This document shows positions 34,258 to 42,115 of a DNA stretch of 64,000 bases, piece by piece. A program made the position numbers and the translations under genes. The notes beneath the pieces are model-generated. The model did no database searches. It was not told the origin of the DNA and saw nothing but the letters and a program-made list of their open reading frames with translations. The stretch comes from Eubacterium callanderi (GTDB lineage Bacteria; Bacillota; Clostridia; Eubacteriales; Eubacteriaceae), in contig NZ_FRBP01000004.1 of NCBI RefSeq assembly GCF_900142645.1, positions 1 through 64,000 on the forward strand. Reading direction: 5' to 3'. Position 1 is the stretch's first letter, and every line of letters begins with the position of its first letter.

Positions 34258-34953
34258 ATGTATAATTTATTGATTGTAGACGACGATGCTTCGATACTGG
34301 AAGTAACAAGGATTTATTTTACCAGCCGCGGCTATAAGGTATACACGGCCCAGAACGCGGGGGAGTGCCTGAAGACCTCAGAGCATATGCCCCTGGACTG
34401 TATTGTGCTGGATGTGGCGCTGCCAGATATGGATGGTTTTGAGGTATGTGAAGAAGTAAAAAAGAAGACGAATGTCCCGATTATTTTTGTGTCAAATTAT
34501 GCTGAAGAGGACAAGCGGATCAACGGTTTTGTTTCTGGCGGCGATGATTATGTCATCAAGCCCTTTAGCCTGAGAGAGCTTGAGTTGCGCATCTGCGCAC
34601 GTATACGCCAACAGGAGGGAAAGACTAAATGCAGTGAAACACTGGATTTTGGAAAACTGAGTATCAACAAAGCGGCAAGGAGCGTAGCCTATAAGGAGGA
34701 TATGATTTCTTTAACCGCGGCGGAATTTGATATTCTGTTTTTTCTGGCAAATCATGAAAATCAGGTGTTTTCCCAGAAAGATATTTTTGAAAGGGTGTGG
34801 AAGCTGCCGGATTTGGGAAACGCGCACACTGTTCAGGTCCATGTGGCGCAGATCAGGAGAAAGCTCAATTCCTTTTCTGAGGATCATCAGTACATCCAGA
34901 CGGTTTGGGGAAAGGGCTATAAATTTGTTGCAGATAAAAAAGCTGAGGCGTAA
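34258..34953 (+). CDS. OmpR/PhoB-family response regulator
   Basis: A 231-aa protein. Receiver domain with Asp8-Asp9, phosphoacceptor Asp52 (IVLDVALPDMDG), Ser79 and Lys101 (KPFSLRE). Winged-helix DNA-binding domain about 130-226 (LTAAEFDILFFLANHENQVF, and the C-terminal GKGYKF). Its histidine kinase is probably the product at 36740-38752, separated by the oppositely oriented surface-protein gene. Confidence 0.9.
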   Translation: MYNLLIVDDDASILEVTRIYFTSRGYKVYTAQNAGECLKTSEHMPLDCIVLDVALPDMDGFEVCEEVKKKTNVPIIFVSNYAEEDKRINGFVSGGDDYVIKPFSLRELELRICARIRQQEGKTKCSETLDFGKLSINKAARSVAYKEDMISLTAAEFDILFFLANHENQVFSQKDIFERVWKLPDLGNAHTVQVHVAQIRRKLNSFSEDHQYIQTVWGKGYKFVADKKAEA

Positions 34954-34967
34954 ATGCCTCAGCTTTA
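34934..34967. terminator. Bidirectional terminator between the regulator and surface-protein genes
   Basis: A 9-bp stem AGCTGAGGC/GCCTCAGCT (34941-34949 with 34956-34964) flanked by six A (T6 on the minus strand). It overlaps the last codons of the response regulator. Confidence 0.85.
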
Positions 34968-34970
34968 AAA

Positions 34971-36701
34971 CTATTTTTTGAAAAAACGGGAGCGAAAGGC
35001 CGGGTTCAGCCAGAGAACCGCACCGATAAAAAACAGGATAACAAACAACAGACCCAATCTAGACCAGACATTGTAGGTGTCTGTGGCGGCCTGAGGATTG
35101 TTTTGATCTTTGGAGGAAATCACTGTGCTGCTATCTGATGAAGGCGTGTTTTTCCGAAGCTTGCCAGCATCATTTTGAGAAAGCGGCGAATTGCTTTTAT
35201 TATCTCCGGAAGAGAAGCGTTTCGCTGCAGAAGAGCGGTTCGTAGCGTTGCCGAAAGGTGAGTATTCAAGCATATTCTCAAAGATATTGCTGTCCGTATT
35301 CCGATCAGGCTCATTTCTTCCGCCGCCGCCCCGGGTGCCGTCGATATCTTCAGGATCATCTCCGGTGAGAGGTAAAGATTTAAAGGTGCAGGTAACCGTA
35401 TTGGAGTAACCTGCGAAGGAAGAGCCAGTTACCTTCAGTCGGTAGAGGGCTATGCCGGGTTCTTTCAGGATTTCTTCGTATAGGGCTTGGCCATCGTCAT
35501 TTTGGCTGTAGGCCTGAGTGATATCCTCGCTGGTCCAACTGCTGCCACCATCGACTGATTTTTGAAGCTTTACAGAGGAGGCACCCGAAGGTGGGGTAAA
35601 GTTAAAGACGAGTCTGCATATTTTGACATCAGGCGTGGTGGTAACGCTCAGGTCGTCGATGGGCGTAGCTGTTTTAAAAGAAATATACGCTGTAGGTGTC
35701 TGGTTACTATCATTGAGGATATTCTCCTGCGTTTCCAGGGCTCCGGTGAGGGTAAAGGGTTCGTTTTTTTCAAGCCCCGCATCATAGACGATCCGGTCCC
35801 AGGTGACAGCCAAAGCAATGTAGCGGGTGTCATATGGGTTTTCGCTGTTTACGAGTTTTACAGTCATGTAGTTTGGCAATCCGCTCTCATTATATACAGT
35901 GAAAGGCGGCAACACAAAATTCAGCTCGTCGATTTCAGTGATGATCCACCGCGTGCCGTCATCGGAAAACTGGGGAGCTTTGGGTGTGAGCCGGCACAGG
36001 GTTCCTGTAACCCTGCCGTTTTGTGAAACGACAGAAACGGCTCCTTCGCCTTCAGCTGTAATGCGGCAGTTGCTCATGGAAATATCAGAGACCGTTGAAA
36101 CACAGGCGCTGCCCGAGCCATCTGCTTTGACGAAGGTGTTGGACAAATAAAGCGGGTCGGGCTGTTCACAGACGATACCGCGTGCGTTGTCGCCGAAAGC
36201 CTGGATAAAGGTTGGTGCGTGCAGCGTGCCGCCCACATCAATGGACCAGCTTGTGGGCTCGCCGCCCTCGTAAAAGAGCCCGGTGCCATTTTTTGCCGTA
36301 ATGCTGCACTCCGCAAAGATCAGGGTTCCCATGCTTGAGGTACGGATCAGCCCCTCTGTGCCGCCGTCTCCAGTAATGGTGATGTTGGAGCCGATGAGCT
36401 CAAGCAGAGCGGTATCCTCAACATAAATATGGTAAGGGCCGGCCTCAATGGTGATAGGCGCGTCGGGCATATAGATGCTCAGAGAGTCCGTAATGATAAG
36501 ATCCCCTCTGAGAACATAGGTACCGCCAATGTCCTGGTTCTCATCCAGCCATGCCTGAATAGCGTCGCAGCTGGGGGATGCCTCGGCCGGTGGGACTGGC
36601 GGGCCAATGACCATGGCACTTGCTTTTCCGGGAAGGATTCCGGCGCCTAAAAGGAGGATCATAAACAAAATAAAGTATTTTACTGAACGAATTGCTAACA
36701 T
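34971..36701 (-). CDS. Membrane-anchored extracellular beta-helix protein
   Basis: A 576-aa protein with an N-terminal signal peptide (hydrophobic 8-24, cleavage expected after Ala-Ser-Ala29). Residues 50-250 contain short beta-strand repeats of the parallel beta-helix kind (ITIEAGPYHIYVED, LIGSNITITGDGG, GTLIFAECSITAKN). A fibronectin-like or Ig-like segment follows near 350-430, then a Ser/Asn/Asp-rich linker (about 440-540). The C-terminal membrane helix (about 549-567) ends in a basic tail RSRFFKK. It is likely a wall-spanning surface protein. It lies divergent from the histidine kinase (38-base gap), so sensor and surface protein may share control. Confidence 0.75.
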   Translation of the reverse strand: MLAIRSVKYFILFMILLLGAGILPGKASAMVIGPPVPPAEASPSCDAIQAWLDENQDIGGTYVLRGDLIITDSLSIYMPDAPITIEAGPYHIYVEDTALLELIGSNITITGDGGTEGLIRTSSMGTLIFAECSITAKNGTGLFYEGGEPTSWSIDVGGTLHAPTFIQAFGDNARGIVCEQPDPLYLSNTFVKADGSGSACVSTVSDISMSNCRITAEGEGAVSVVSQNGRVTGTLCRLTPKAPQFSDDGTRWIITEIDELNFVLPPFTVYNESGLPNYMTVKLVNSENPYDTRYIALAVTWDRIVYDAGLEKNEPFTLTGALETQENILNDSNQTPTAYISFKTATPIDDLSVTTTPDVKICRLVFNFTPPSGASSVKLQKSVDGGSSWTSEDITQAYSQNDDGQALYEEILKEPGIALYRLKVTGSSFAGYSNTVTCTFKSLPLTGDDPEDIDGTRGGGGRNEPDRNTDSNIFENMLEYSPFGNATNRSSAAKRFSSGDNKSNSPLSQNDAGKLRKNTPSSDSSTVISSKDQNNPQAATDTYNVWSRLGLLFVILFFIGAVLWLNPAFRSRFFKK

Positions 36702-36739
36702 ACGGTTCTCCTTATAAATAATCGAAATGGAATGATGAG

Positions 36740-38752
36740 ATGAAAAAGAAATTAAATGCTATTACAACCGGGCTGATTGTTTTAATCGTTTCTGCGGCCC
36801 TGTGCCTGGTGTTGATACAGCAGCTTTACCGGGTGGATAATAAGTATACCCAGACGACGCCGCAGGCAAAAGAAGGCGTTTTGACCCTGACAGCGGATGC
36901 TTTTTCAAGAGATAAGCTTTTTTGCCTGGTGGACGGATGGGCTTTTTACCAGGGAAAACAGATGAATCCAGAGGATTTTGCTGCGGATGGATCTGAGCAG
37001 CCTGAACCGACAGAATACATTTATATCGGCGATTACCCTGATTTTTCTATGCGCAATTTTCAGGTTTCCCCCTATGGGACCGGCGCCTATTACCTGAAAA
37101 TCATCAACGAAGGCGAGCCTGTTATTTTGAGCATGGCCTTTCAGGAGATATTTTCAAGCGCGGCTATCTGGGTAAACGGTGAGCAGGTGGAAGCTCTGGG
37201 AAACATAGATCCTCAGCAGTATGAACCTTATATTAAAAACGCAGTCGTCAGCTTTGAGGCGGGGGCGGAAACGGATATTCTCATCAATACTGCCAATTTT
37301 AGCCATTACTACAGCGGAATATATTATCCGCCGGTGTTGGGAGAGGCGAATGAAGTCAGCCATCTGATTTTTGTAAATCAGCTGTTTTACGCATTTCTGT
37401 GTATCTCCAGCCTGGTCATCGCTGTTTTTACATTGGTGGTCTGGATGTCTCCAGGGAGAGACAGGCTCTTTTTTTACTATGGACTCATGACGCTGTCCTT
37501 TGGACTGCATGTGGCTTATCAGCCGCTGCGCTGGATGGGAATTCCGCTGGCAGAATCCCTCTATGCGCTGGAGGACTGTACCAGCTATATTATGCTGTTA
37601 TGCGTTATTGTTATCAGCAGTATTATATCACAGGTGGATCGGAAAAGCATCTACCGGACTTTTATTTTGCCGCTTTCTGCCACCATGTGCATGGTTTCAG
37701 TGGTGGTGCCGCTCCTGGTGCTGCCGGGCGCGCCCTGGCTGATCAACGCCTATGGCGGCTTCCTGGATTTTTATCAGCTTCTGGTCTTTGTTTACCTGAT
37801 GACCGCCGCGGTTCTGGCCCTTAAAAGAAGGGAGACAAAGGCTTATTTCCTGATGGCTGCCAACGCCGTGTTTGGCATCAGCCTGCTGGTCCAGATTACC
37901 AGCAGCAACGCCTTTGAGCCTATTTATACTGGCTGGCAGAGCGAGTACTGCGGTTTTATTCTGGTACTGATCTTCGGTGGGATGATGGTATTTTACTACC
38001 GGCAGGTTTTGAGTGAAAACAGACGGCTCACAAAACATCTTGAGGAGGAAGTGGCTGTACGTACCAGAGAACTGACAACCCTGATGAACGAGCGTAAAAA
38101 ATTTCTCTCTGATCTGGCCCATGATCTCAAAGCGCCGGTAACAGCCATCCAGGGGTTCATTGAGCTGGTAAAGTATGGCGATGTGCAGGTGGATGAGGAA
38201 GTTCAGCGCTATCTCGAGGTGATTAACCAGAAATCCAACGAAGTACAGACAAAGGTTCGCAGCCTCCAGGAGTTTACCAGCCAGGACGAGGCTGTCATGA
38301 AAAAGGAAAGAATGGATATTGGCGGGCTGCTGGATGACTTTTATGAAAACAACCGTCCGGATGCGGAGGCTAACGGCATAAGTTTCAGCATCATCAAGCC
38401 CGGGAAGCCCATTGAAATTCTGGGAAATCCAGAGCTTATTTACCGGGTATTTGAAAACCTGTTTTACAATGCCATGAGCTTCACACCCATGAACGGCAGG
38501 ATCGTGGTTGAGGTTACGCTGGAGGAGGGCTGGGTGGTGATCCGGTTTTCCGATAACGGTGCGGGCATACCGCCGGATATTCTGCCAAAAATTTTCGACC
38601 GGTTTTATACCACCCGCGGTGAGAAAAATGACTCTCAGGGACTTGGGCTTTTCATTGTCCGCTACACTATAAAGGCTCACGGCGGCACTATCGAGGTAGT
38701 GTCGGAGATGGGGGAAGGGACGACCTTTACTATCCGGCTTAAAACCCTCTAA
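36740..38752 (+). CDS. 7TMR-DISM-type sensor histidine kinase
   Basis: A 670-aa protein. N-terminal helix (8-28), an extracellular jelly-roll-like region (about 30-215; carbohydrate-binding-like 7TMR-DISM extracellular domain), seven helices (about 218-430), and a short coiled coil (RLTKHLEEEVAVRTRELTTLMNERKKF). HisKA domain with phosphoacceptor His461 (SDLAHDLKAPVTAIQGF), then HATPase_c: N box NLFYNAMSFTP, G1 DNGAGIPP, F box IFDRFYT, G2 GLGLFIV. Extracellular ligands of this class may be carbohydrates. Likely partner: the OmpR-type regulator at 34258. Confidence 0.88.
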   Translation: MKKKLNAITTGLIVLIVSAALCLVLIQQLYRVDNKYTQTTPQAKEGVLTLTADAFSRDKLFCLVDGWAFYQGKQMNPEDFAADGSEQPEPTEYIYIGDYPDFSMRNFQVSPYGTGAYYLKIINEGEPVILSMAFQEIFSSAAIWVNGEQVEALGNIDPQQYEPYIKNAVVSFEAGAETDILINTANFSHYYSGIYYPPVLGEANEVSHLIFVNQLFYAFLCISSLVIAVFTLVVWMSPGRDRLFFYYGLMTLSFGLHVAYQPLRWMGIPLAESLYALEDCTSYIMLLCVIVISSIISQVDRKSIYRTFILPLSATMCMVSVVVPLLVLPGAPWLINAYGGFLDFYQLLVFVYLMTAAVLALKRRETKAYFLMAANAVFGISLLVQITSSNAFEPIYTGWQSEYCGFILVLIFGGMMVFYYRQVLSENRRLTKHLEEEVAVRTRELTTLMNERKKFLSDLAHDLKAPVTAIQGFIELVKYGDVQVDEEVQRYLEVINQKSNEVQTKVRSLQEFTSQDEAVMKKERMDIGGLLDDFYENNRPDAEANGISFSIIKPGKPIEILGNPELIYRVFENLFYNAMSFTPMNGRIVVEVTLEEGWVVIRFSDNGAGIPPDILPKIFDRFYTTRGEKNDSQGLGLFIVRYTIKAHGGTIEVVSEMGEGTTFTIRLKTL

Positions 38753-38845
38753 GCATGTTTAAGAAAGCTTCAAATAGCAGGGCGGTGTTCCCTTGTTTTC
38801 CAGAAGAAGGATAGTCTTAAACGACTTTTCAAAGAAACAGGCTTG

Positions 38846-38854
38846 TGATATAAT
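38846..38854 (+). promoter_or_regulatory. Extended -10 promoter
   Basis: TGATATAAT (TGn-TATAAT), 38 bases before the start codon of the surface protein at 38893. No good -35 is visible, as is usual for extended -10 promoters. Confidence 0.55.
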
Positions 38855-38892
38855 GACTAAGAATTTTAAAAAGGAAAAAGATAGGAGGAGCA

Positions 38893-39807
38893 ATGAACAG
38901 TATTAAGAAGATGTTATTTGTCTTGACTGGCTTACTGGTATTCGTTTGCCTCCCTGTTTTGGCAGAGGAGACAACGCCAAAGCAAACGACCTTGACAACA
39001 GAACCGTCGACGACGGTTGAATCTCAGACAACACCCTCTGCAGAGGAACCGCTGGCGATGCCGGATGAGGCTGTGACAGTAAGCCCGGAGGCAGAGGTAC
39101 AGGAGGAAAATACCGAAGCGGTTACACCAGAGCAGACAGAGGAACAAGCGCCAGCGCCAGAAACTACGGTTCGGCAGCCGGAAGATAAAGCGGCTGTTCC
39201 AGAAATACCGAAAAATCTGGCAGAAGTCTTTGTGGATTCCAATGCCCTGAACAGCACTATCAGTATAGAGCTGAACGATGAAATTGTCAGCGGGCCTGGC
39301 AATAAAGTGCTGGCTGTCATACCGGCGGGTGCCAACTTCCGCGTGATTACAGAGCCGGCAGAGGGCAGCGAGCGTATGGCAGTCAACATGATGGTCAAAA
39401 CCAAAGATGGCGCGGTGGCGTCCATCGAACCCTTAAGCGATGAAGGCAATGTGCAGGATTACCAGATGCCGGAGAATGCTGAGGGGATTTCAGGCGCTGT
39501 TTTTTTTGGCAACAGCGAAGAAAACACCAGCGATGAGGCTCGGAACTTTACTGTCTCGACTGCGTCGGACAATATTAATAAGCAGACCATTGTAAACAGT
39601 GAGGAAAAGCTGGAGTCTGCGGCAGGCAGCCTACAGACAGCGGACAATATCATGGGTGAGCAGGCCGGAGAAGCACAGCCAGAGATCTCAGAGGTCTCCG
39701 AAGCGCCATCCACTGGCGTTGAGGATAACATTGACTTTATCCCTCTGTTTTTATGTACACTGATGATCGCAGGTGTAACCCTGTGGTCCAGAAGAGTGTT
39801 AAATTAA
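38893..39807 (+). CDS. Secreted, membrane-anchored acidic surface protein
   Basis: A 304-aa protein. Signal peptide 1-24 (cleavage after VLA24). A low-complexity Thr/Glu/Pro-rich region (25-105) is typical of a wall-spanning or glycosylated stalk. A compact region (110-260) shows no family I recognise. The C-terminal membrane helix is FIPLFLCTLMIAGVTLW, with basic residues after it. No LPxTG motif. AGGAGG precedes ATG 38893. It follows the sensor kinase gene and may belong to the same regulon. Confidence 0.75.
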   Translation: MNSIKKMLFVLTGLLVFVCLPVLAEETTPKQTTLTTEPSTTVESQTTPSAEEPLAMPDEAVTVSPEAEVQEENTEAVTPEQTEEQAPAPETTVRQPEDKAAVPEIPKNLAEVFVDSNALNSTISIELNDEIVSGPGNKVLAVIPAGANFRVITEPAEGSERMAVNMMVKTKDGAVASIEPLSDEGNVQDYQMPENAEGISGAVFFGNSEENTSDEARNFTVSTASDNINKQTIVNSEEKLESAAGSLQTADNIMGEQAGEAQPEISEVSEAPSTGVEDNIDFIPLFLCTLMIAGVTLWSRRVLN

Positions 39808-39816
39808 AAATTCTTA

Positions 39817-39845
39817 AGACCGAATCCGATCCGGATTCGGTCTTT
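39817..39845 (+). terminator. Terminator after the acidic surface protein gene
   Basis: A 12-bp stem AGACCGAATCCG/CGGATTCGGTCT with a three-base loop, followed by TTTT. Confidence 0.8.
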
Positions 39846-39889
39846 TGCTTTAGTGTATTAAAAAAAAGCCAAAGAATAGCAAAAAAATA

Positions 39890-39918
39890 TTGTCTAATGT
39901 ATACATTAATATTATAAT
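39890..39918 (+). promoter_or_regulatory. gdhA promoter with palindrome in the spacer
   Basis: TTGTCT (39890-39895), 17 bases, TATAAT (39913-39918). The 14-bp perfect palindrome TAATGTATACATTA (39895-39908) fills most of the spacer and would be a good repressor site. Confidence 0.7.
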
Positions 39919-39969
39919 ATTTATTAAGGAAGCAACAATTTAATACAATACGTAGGAGGAACACGTAAA

Positions 39970-41220
39970 ATGATGAGTGAATTTGAAATGTACCGACAGC
40001 AGTTGCGCAATGCAATTGATGAAATGGAACTGGATAATAAGGAAGCCGTATACGATCTTTTGAGCGAGGTTAACCGCTTTTACGAAGTATCTTTCCCAGT
40101 CCAGATGGACGATGGAACAAAGAAAGTCTTTAAGGGCTACCGTTCACAGCATAATTCCGCACTTGGACCAACAAAAGGTGGCTTAAGATTTCATCCAGGG
40201 GTTGACGAAGGCGAAGTAAAAGCATTATCTGCATGGATGTCAATGAAGTGTGCTGTAGCCGGTATCCCTTATGGCGGCGGTAAAGGCGGTATCACCGTTG
40301 ATCCTAAGAAGCTTTCTGAACGTGAGCTTGAAAATCTAACAAGAGGCTTTGTGAAGGCAATGCATCCGGCGTTCGGTGAAAAGTTTGATATTCCGGCTCC
40401 AGACGTTAACACAAATGGCCAGATCATGTCCTGGATGATTGATGAATACAACGCCATCACCAGAAGCCAGAACATCGGCGTATTCACCGGTAAACCACTG
40501 GAACTGGGCGGTTCTCTGGGCAGAACCGAGGCCACCGGCTACGGTGTAGGCTTTACTGTGCGTGAAGCGGCTGCTAAAATTGGTCTGGACCTGAAGGGCG
40601 CGCGCGTTGTGCTCCAGGGCTTTGGCAATGTCGGAAGCTTTGCGGCGGAATGGCTCTACAAACAGGGCTGCAAGATTATCGCCATTGCTAACAGCCGTAA
40701 TGGTCTTTATGACGCAGAAGGCATGAACATTCCTGCCTTAATGAAATATTACGAAGAAAACGGCAATGACCTGGCAGGCTATCCAGACGCAAAACCATTT
40801 GACAAAGACGAAATTTTCTCAATCGAATGTGATATCCTCCTGCCATGTGGTCTGGGCGGAGCCATCACCAAGGACAACGCGGATAAAATCAATACAAAGA
40901 TCATCAGCGAAGGCGCCAACGGACCGTTAACACCGGAAGCCGATGAGATTTTAATTAAAAAAGGCGTGTTTATTGTGCCGGATATCTTGGCAAACAGCGG
41001 CGGGGTTACCGTATCTTACTTTGAATGGGTTCAGAACCTTCAGGGCTACTACTGGAGCAAGGAAGAAGTTTTTGAAAAAGAAGAAGACCTGATCGTTAAA
41101 GCCTTCAACGGCGTATACGATGTACTGGTCAATGAAAAAGCCTCCAATATGCGTACAGCGGCATTCAATTACGCTATTAAGAAGATTGCAAAAGCCATGA
41201 AGCTTAAAGGCTGGTACTAA
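39970..41220 (+). CDS. gdhA: Glutamate dehydrogenase
   Basis: A 416-aa hexameric-type Glu/Leu/Phe/Val dehydrogenase interconverting glutamate and 2-oxoglutarate plus ammonia. Substrate-binding GPTKGGLRFHP (66-76) and catalytic IPYGGGKGGI with Lys105 are intact. The Rossmann motif GFGNVGSFAAEW lies near residue 216. Length and sequence style fit the NAD-dependent clostridial/Gram-positive type; cofactor choice is inferred. AGGAGG precedes ATG 39970; ATG 39973 is an equally possible start. Confidence 0.94.
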   Translation: MMSEFEMYRQQLRNAIDEMELDNKEAVYDLLSEVNRFYEVSFPVQMDDGTKKVFKGYRSQHNSALGPTKGGLRFHPGVDEGEVKALSAWMSMKCAVAGIPYGGGKGGITVDPKKLSERELENLTRGFVKAMHPAFGEKFDIPAPDVNTNGQIMSWMIDEYNAITRSQNIGVFTGKPLELGGSLGRTEATGYGVGFTVREAAAKIGLDLKGARVVLQGFGNVGSFAAEWLYKQGCKIIAIANSRNGLYDAEGMNIPALMKYYEENGNDLAGYPDAKPFDKDEIFSIECDILLPCGLGGAITKDNADKINTKIISEGANGPLTPEADEILIKKGVFIVPDILANSGGVTVSYFEWVQNLQGYYWSKEEVFEKEEDLIVKAFNGVYDVLVNEKASNMRTAAFNYAIKKIAKAMKLKGWY

Positions 41221-41336
41221 TTTTGGCGTCAAAAACACCCGAACTGCTGCGTTGCAGCGTTTTTATAGCCAGAATGGGAGAGATGGTATATATAGCGTAA
41301 AAAAATGCAAAAAGCATATAAAAACAACAATATATT

Positions 41337-41371
41337 GCGGTATACGTCAAAACGGCGTATACCGTTTTTTC
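41337..41371 (+). terminator. Terminator after gdhA; dispersed hairpin repeat, copy 4
   Basis: Stem CGGTATACG/CGTATACCG with loop TCAAAACGG, then T6. The 23-base core is at 41340-41362. Confidence 0.8.
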
Positions 41372-41424
41372 TATTTTTTTCTATTGAAGGACAGATATTG
41401 CCATTAACTGGGGCGGGCGGACTG

Positions 41425-41433
41425 TGGTATAAT
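41425..41433 (+). promoter_or_regulatory. Extended -10 promoter of the ArsD-like gene
   Basis: TGGTATAAT (TGn-TATAAT), 30 bases before ATG 41464. Its position shows that the longer reading frame beginning at 41305 is not translated in full. Confidence 0.55.
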
Positions 41434-41463
41434 AATGAAAACGAAAGAAAGCAGGTTTTGGGG

Positions 41464-41751
41464 ATGGCAGAAATTAATATTTATGAAACGACACTCAATC
41501 ATAACGGTGAGCAGGGAATCATTGATTTTGATGTGCTCCTGAAGGCTTTCCAGAATGCCGGGATCACCATTAATGTATTTAATATCTGGGATAATCCGAG
41601 CTTGATGACAGAGGTCCGTCCGGTGGAGCAGGTACTGCTGCAGGAGGGCGTTGAAGCAATGCCCATTACCGTTGTTGGCGGCGAAATCTGGAAAAAGGGC
41701 GCCTACCCGGATTATAATGAGCTCATGAAATGGAGCGCTAAAACAGAGTAA
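41464..41751 (+). CDS. ArsD-like protein without cysteines
   Basis: A 95-aa thioredoxin-like fold protein similar to ArsD: an N-terminal strand (EINIYETTL), a middle helix, then AMPITVVGGEIWKKGAYPDYNELMKW, which matches the ArsD segment around its cis-Pro and the YP-x-x-x-EL motif. Canonical ArsD delivers arsenite to ArsA through Cys12, Cys13 and Cys18; this protein has no cysteine at all, and no ars genes are nearby. An arsenic role is therefore unlikely. The start is set by the extended -10 promoter just upstream. Confidence 0.7.
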   Translation: MAEINIYETTLNHNGEQGIIDFDVLLKAFQNAGITINVFNIWDNPSLMTEVRPVEQVLLQEGVEAMPITVVGGEIWKKGAYPDYNELMKWSAKTE

Positions 41752-41752
41752 T

Positions 41753-41798
41753 AAAAAAGCTGTATGACCTGTGCAAGGCCATGCAGCTTTTCTTTTCT
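41753..41798. terminator. Bidirectional terminator between convergent genes
   Basis: AAAAAGCTGTATG pairs with CATGCAGCTTTT around an imperfect loop, flanked by A and T runs. Confidence 0.7.
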
Positions 41799-42027
41799 AA
41801 ACCTCGTAGGGAATGCCGGCGAATACCTCCTGCATTTCCTCAGGCTCTGCGTTGTAAATTTTTAAGATGAGCCCGTTGACCAGCGTGATGATCTCCTGTG
41901 AATCCACAGTGCCGTCGTTGGCAGGCTTGGCGGCATAAAGCGCGCAGAGCATCTCGTTCCGGGTCGTTCCTGTAATGCCGCTGAACAGACTGTTCAGAAC
42001 TCTTTTTTCCTGTTCGTTTAATTTCAT
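41797..42027 (-). CDS. Small helical protein of unknown function (76 aa)
   Basis: I do not recognise a family. The sequence is acidic and predicted helical, beginning MKLNEQEKRVLNSLFSG, without membrane segment or cysteine-pair motif. AAGGGGAT precedes ATG 42027 at a normal distance, and a terminator follows, so it is a plausible real gene. It lies 88 bases downstream of the ABC-F gene on the same strand. Confidence 0.6.
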   Translation of the reverse strand: MKLNEQEKRVLNSLFSGITGTTRNEMLCALYAAKPANDGTVDSQEIITLVNGLILKIYNAEPEEMQEVFAGIPYEV

Positions 42028-42115
42028 ATTTTTATCCCCTTGATTTCTGGTTTTAGATTATTATAACAATTATCCCATGACAATCAAGAGATTATCTGGC
42101 GGGATAAGAAGAATA

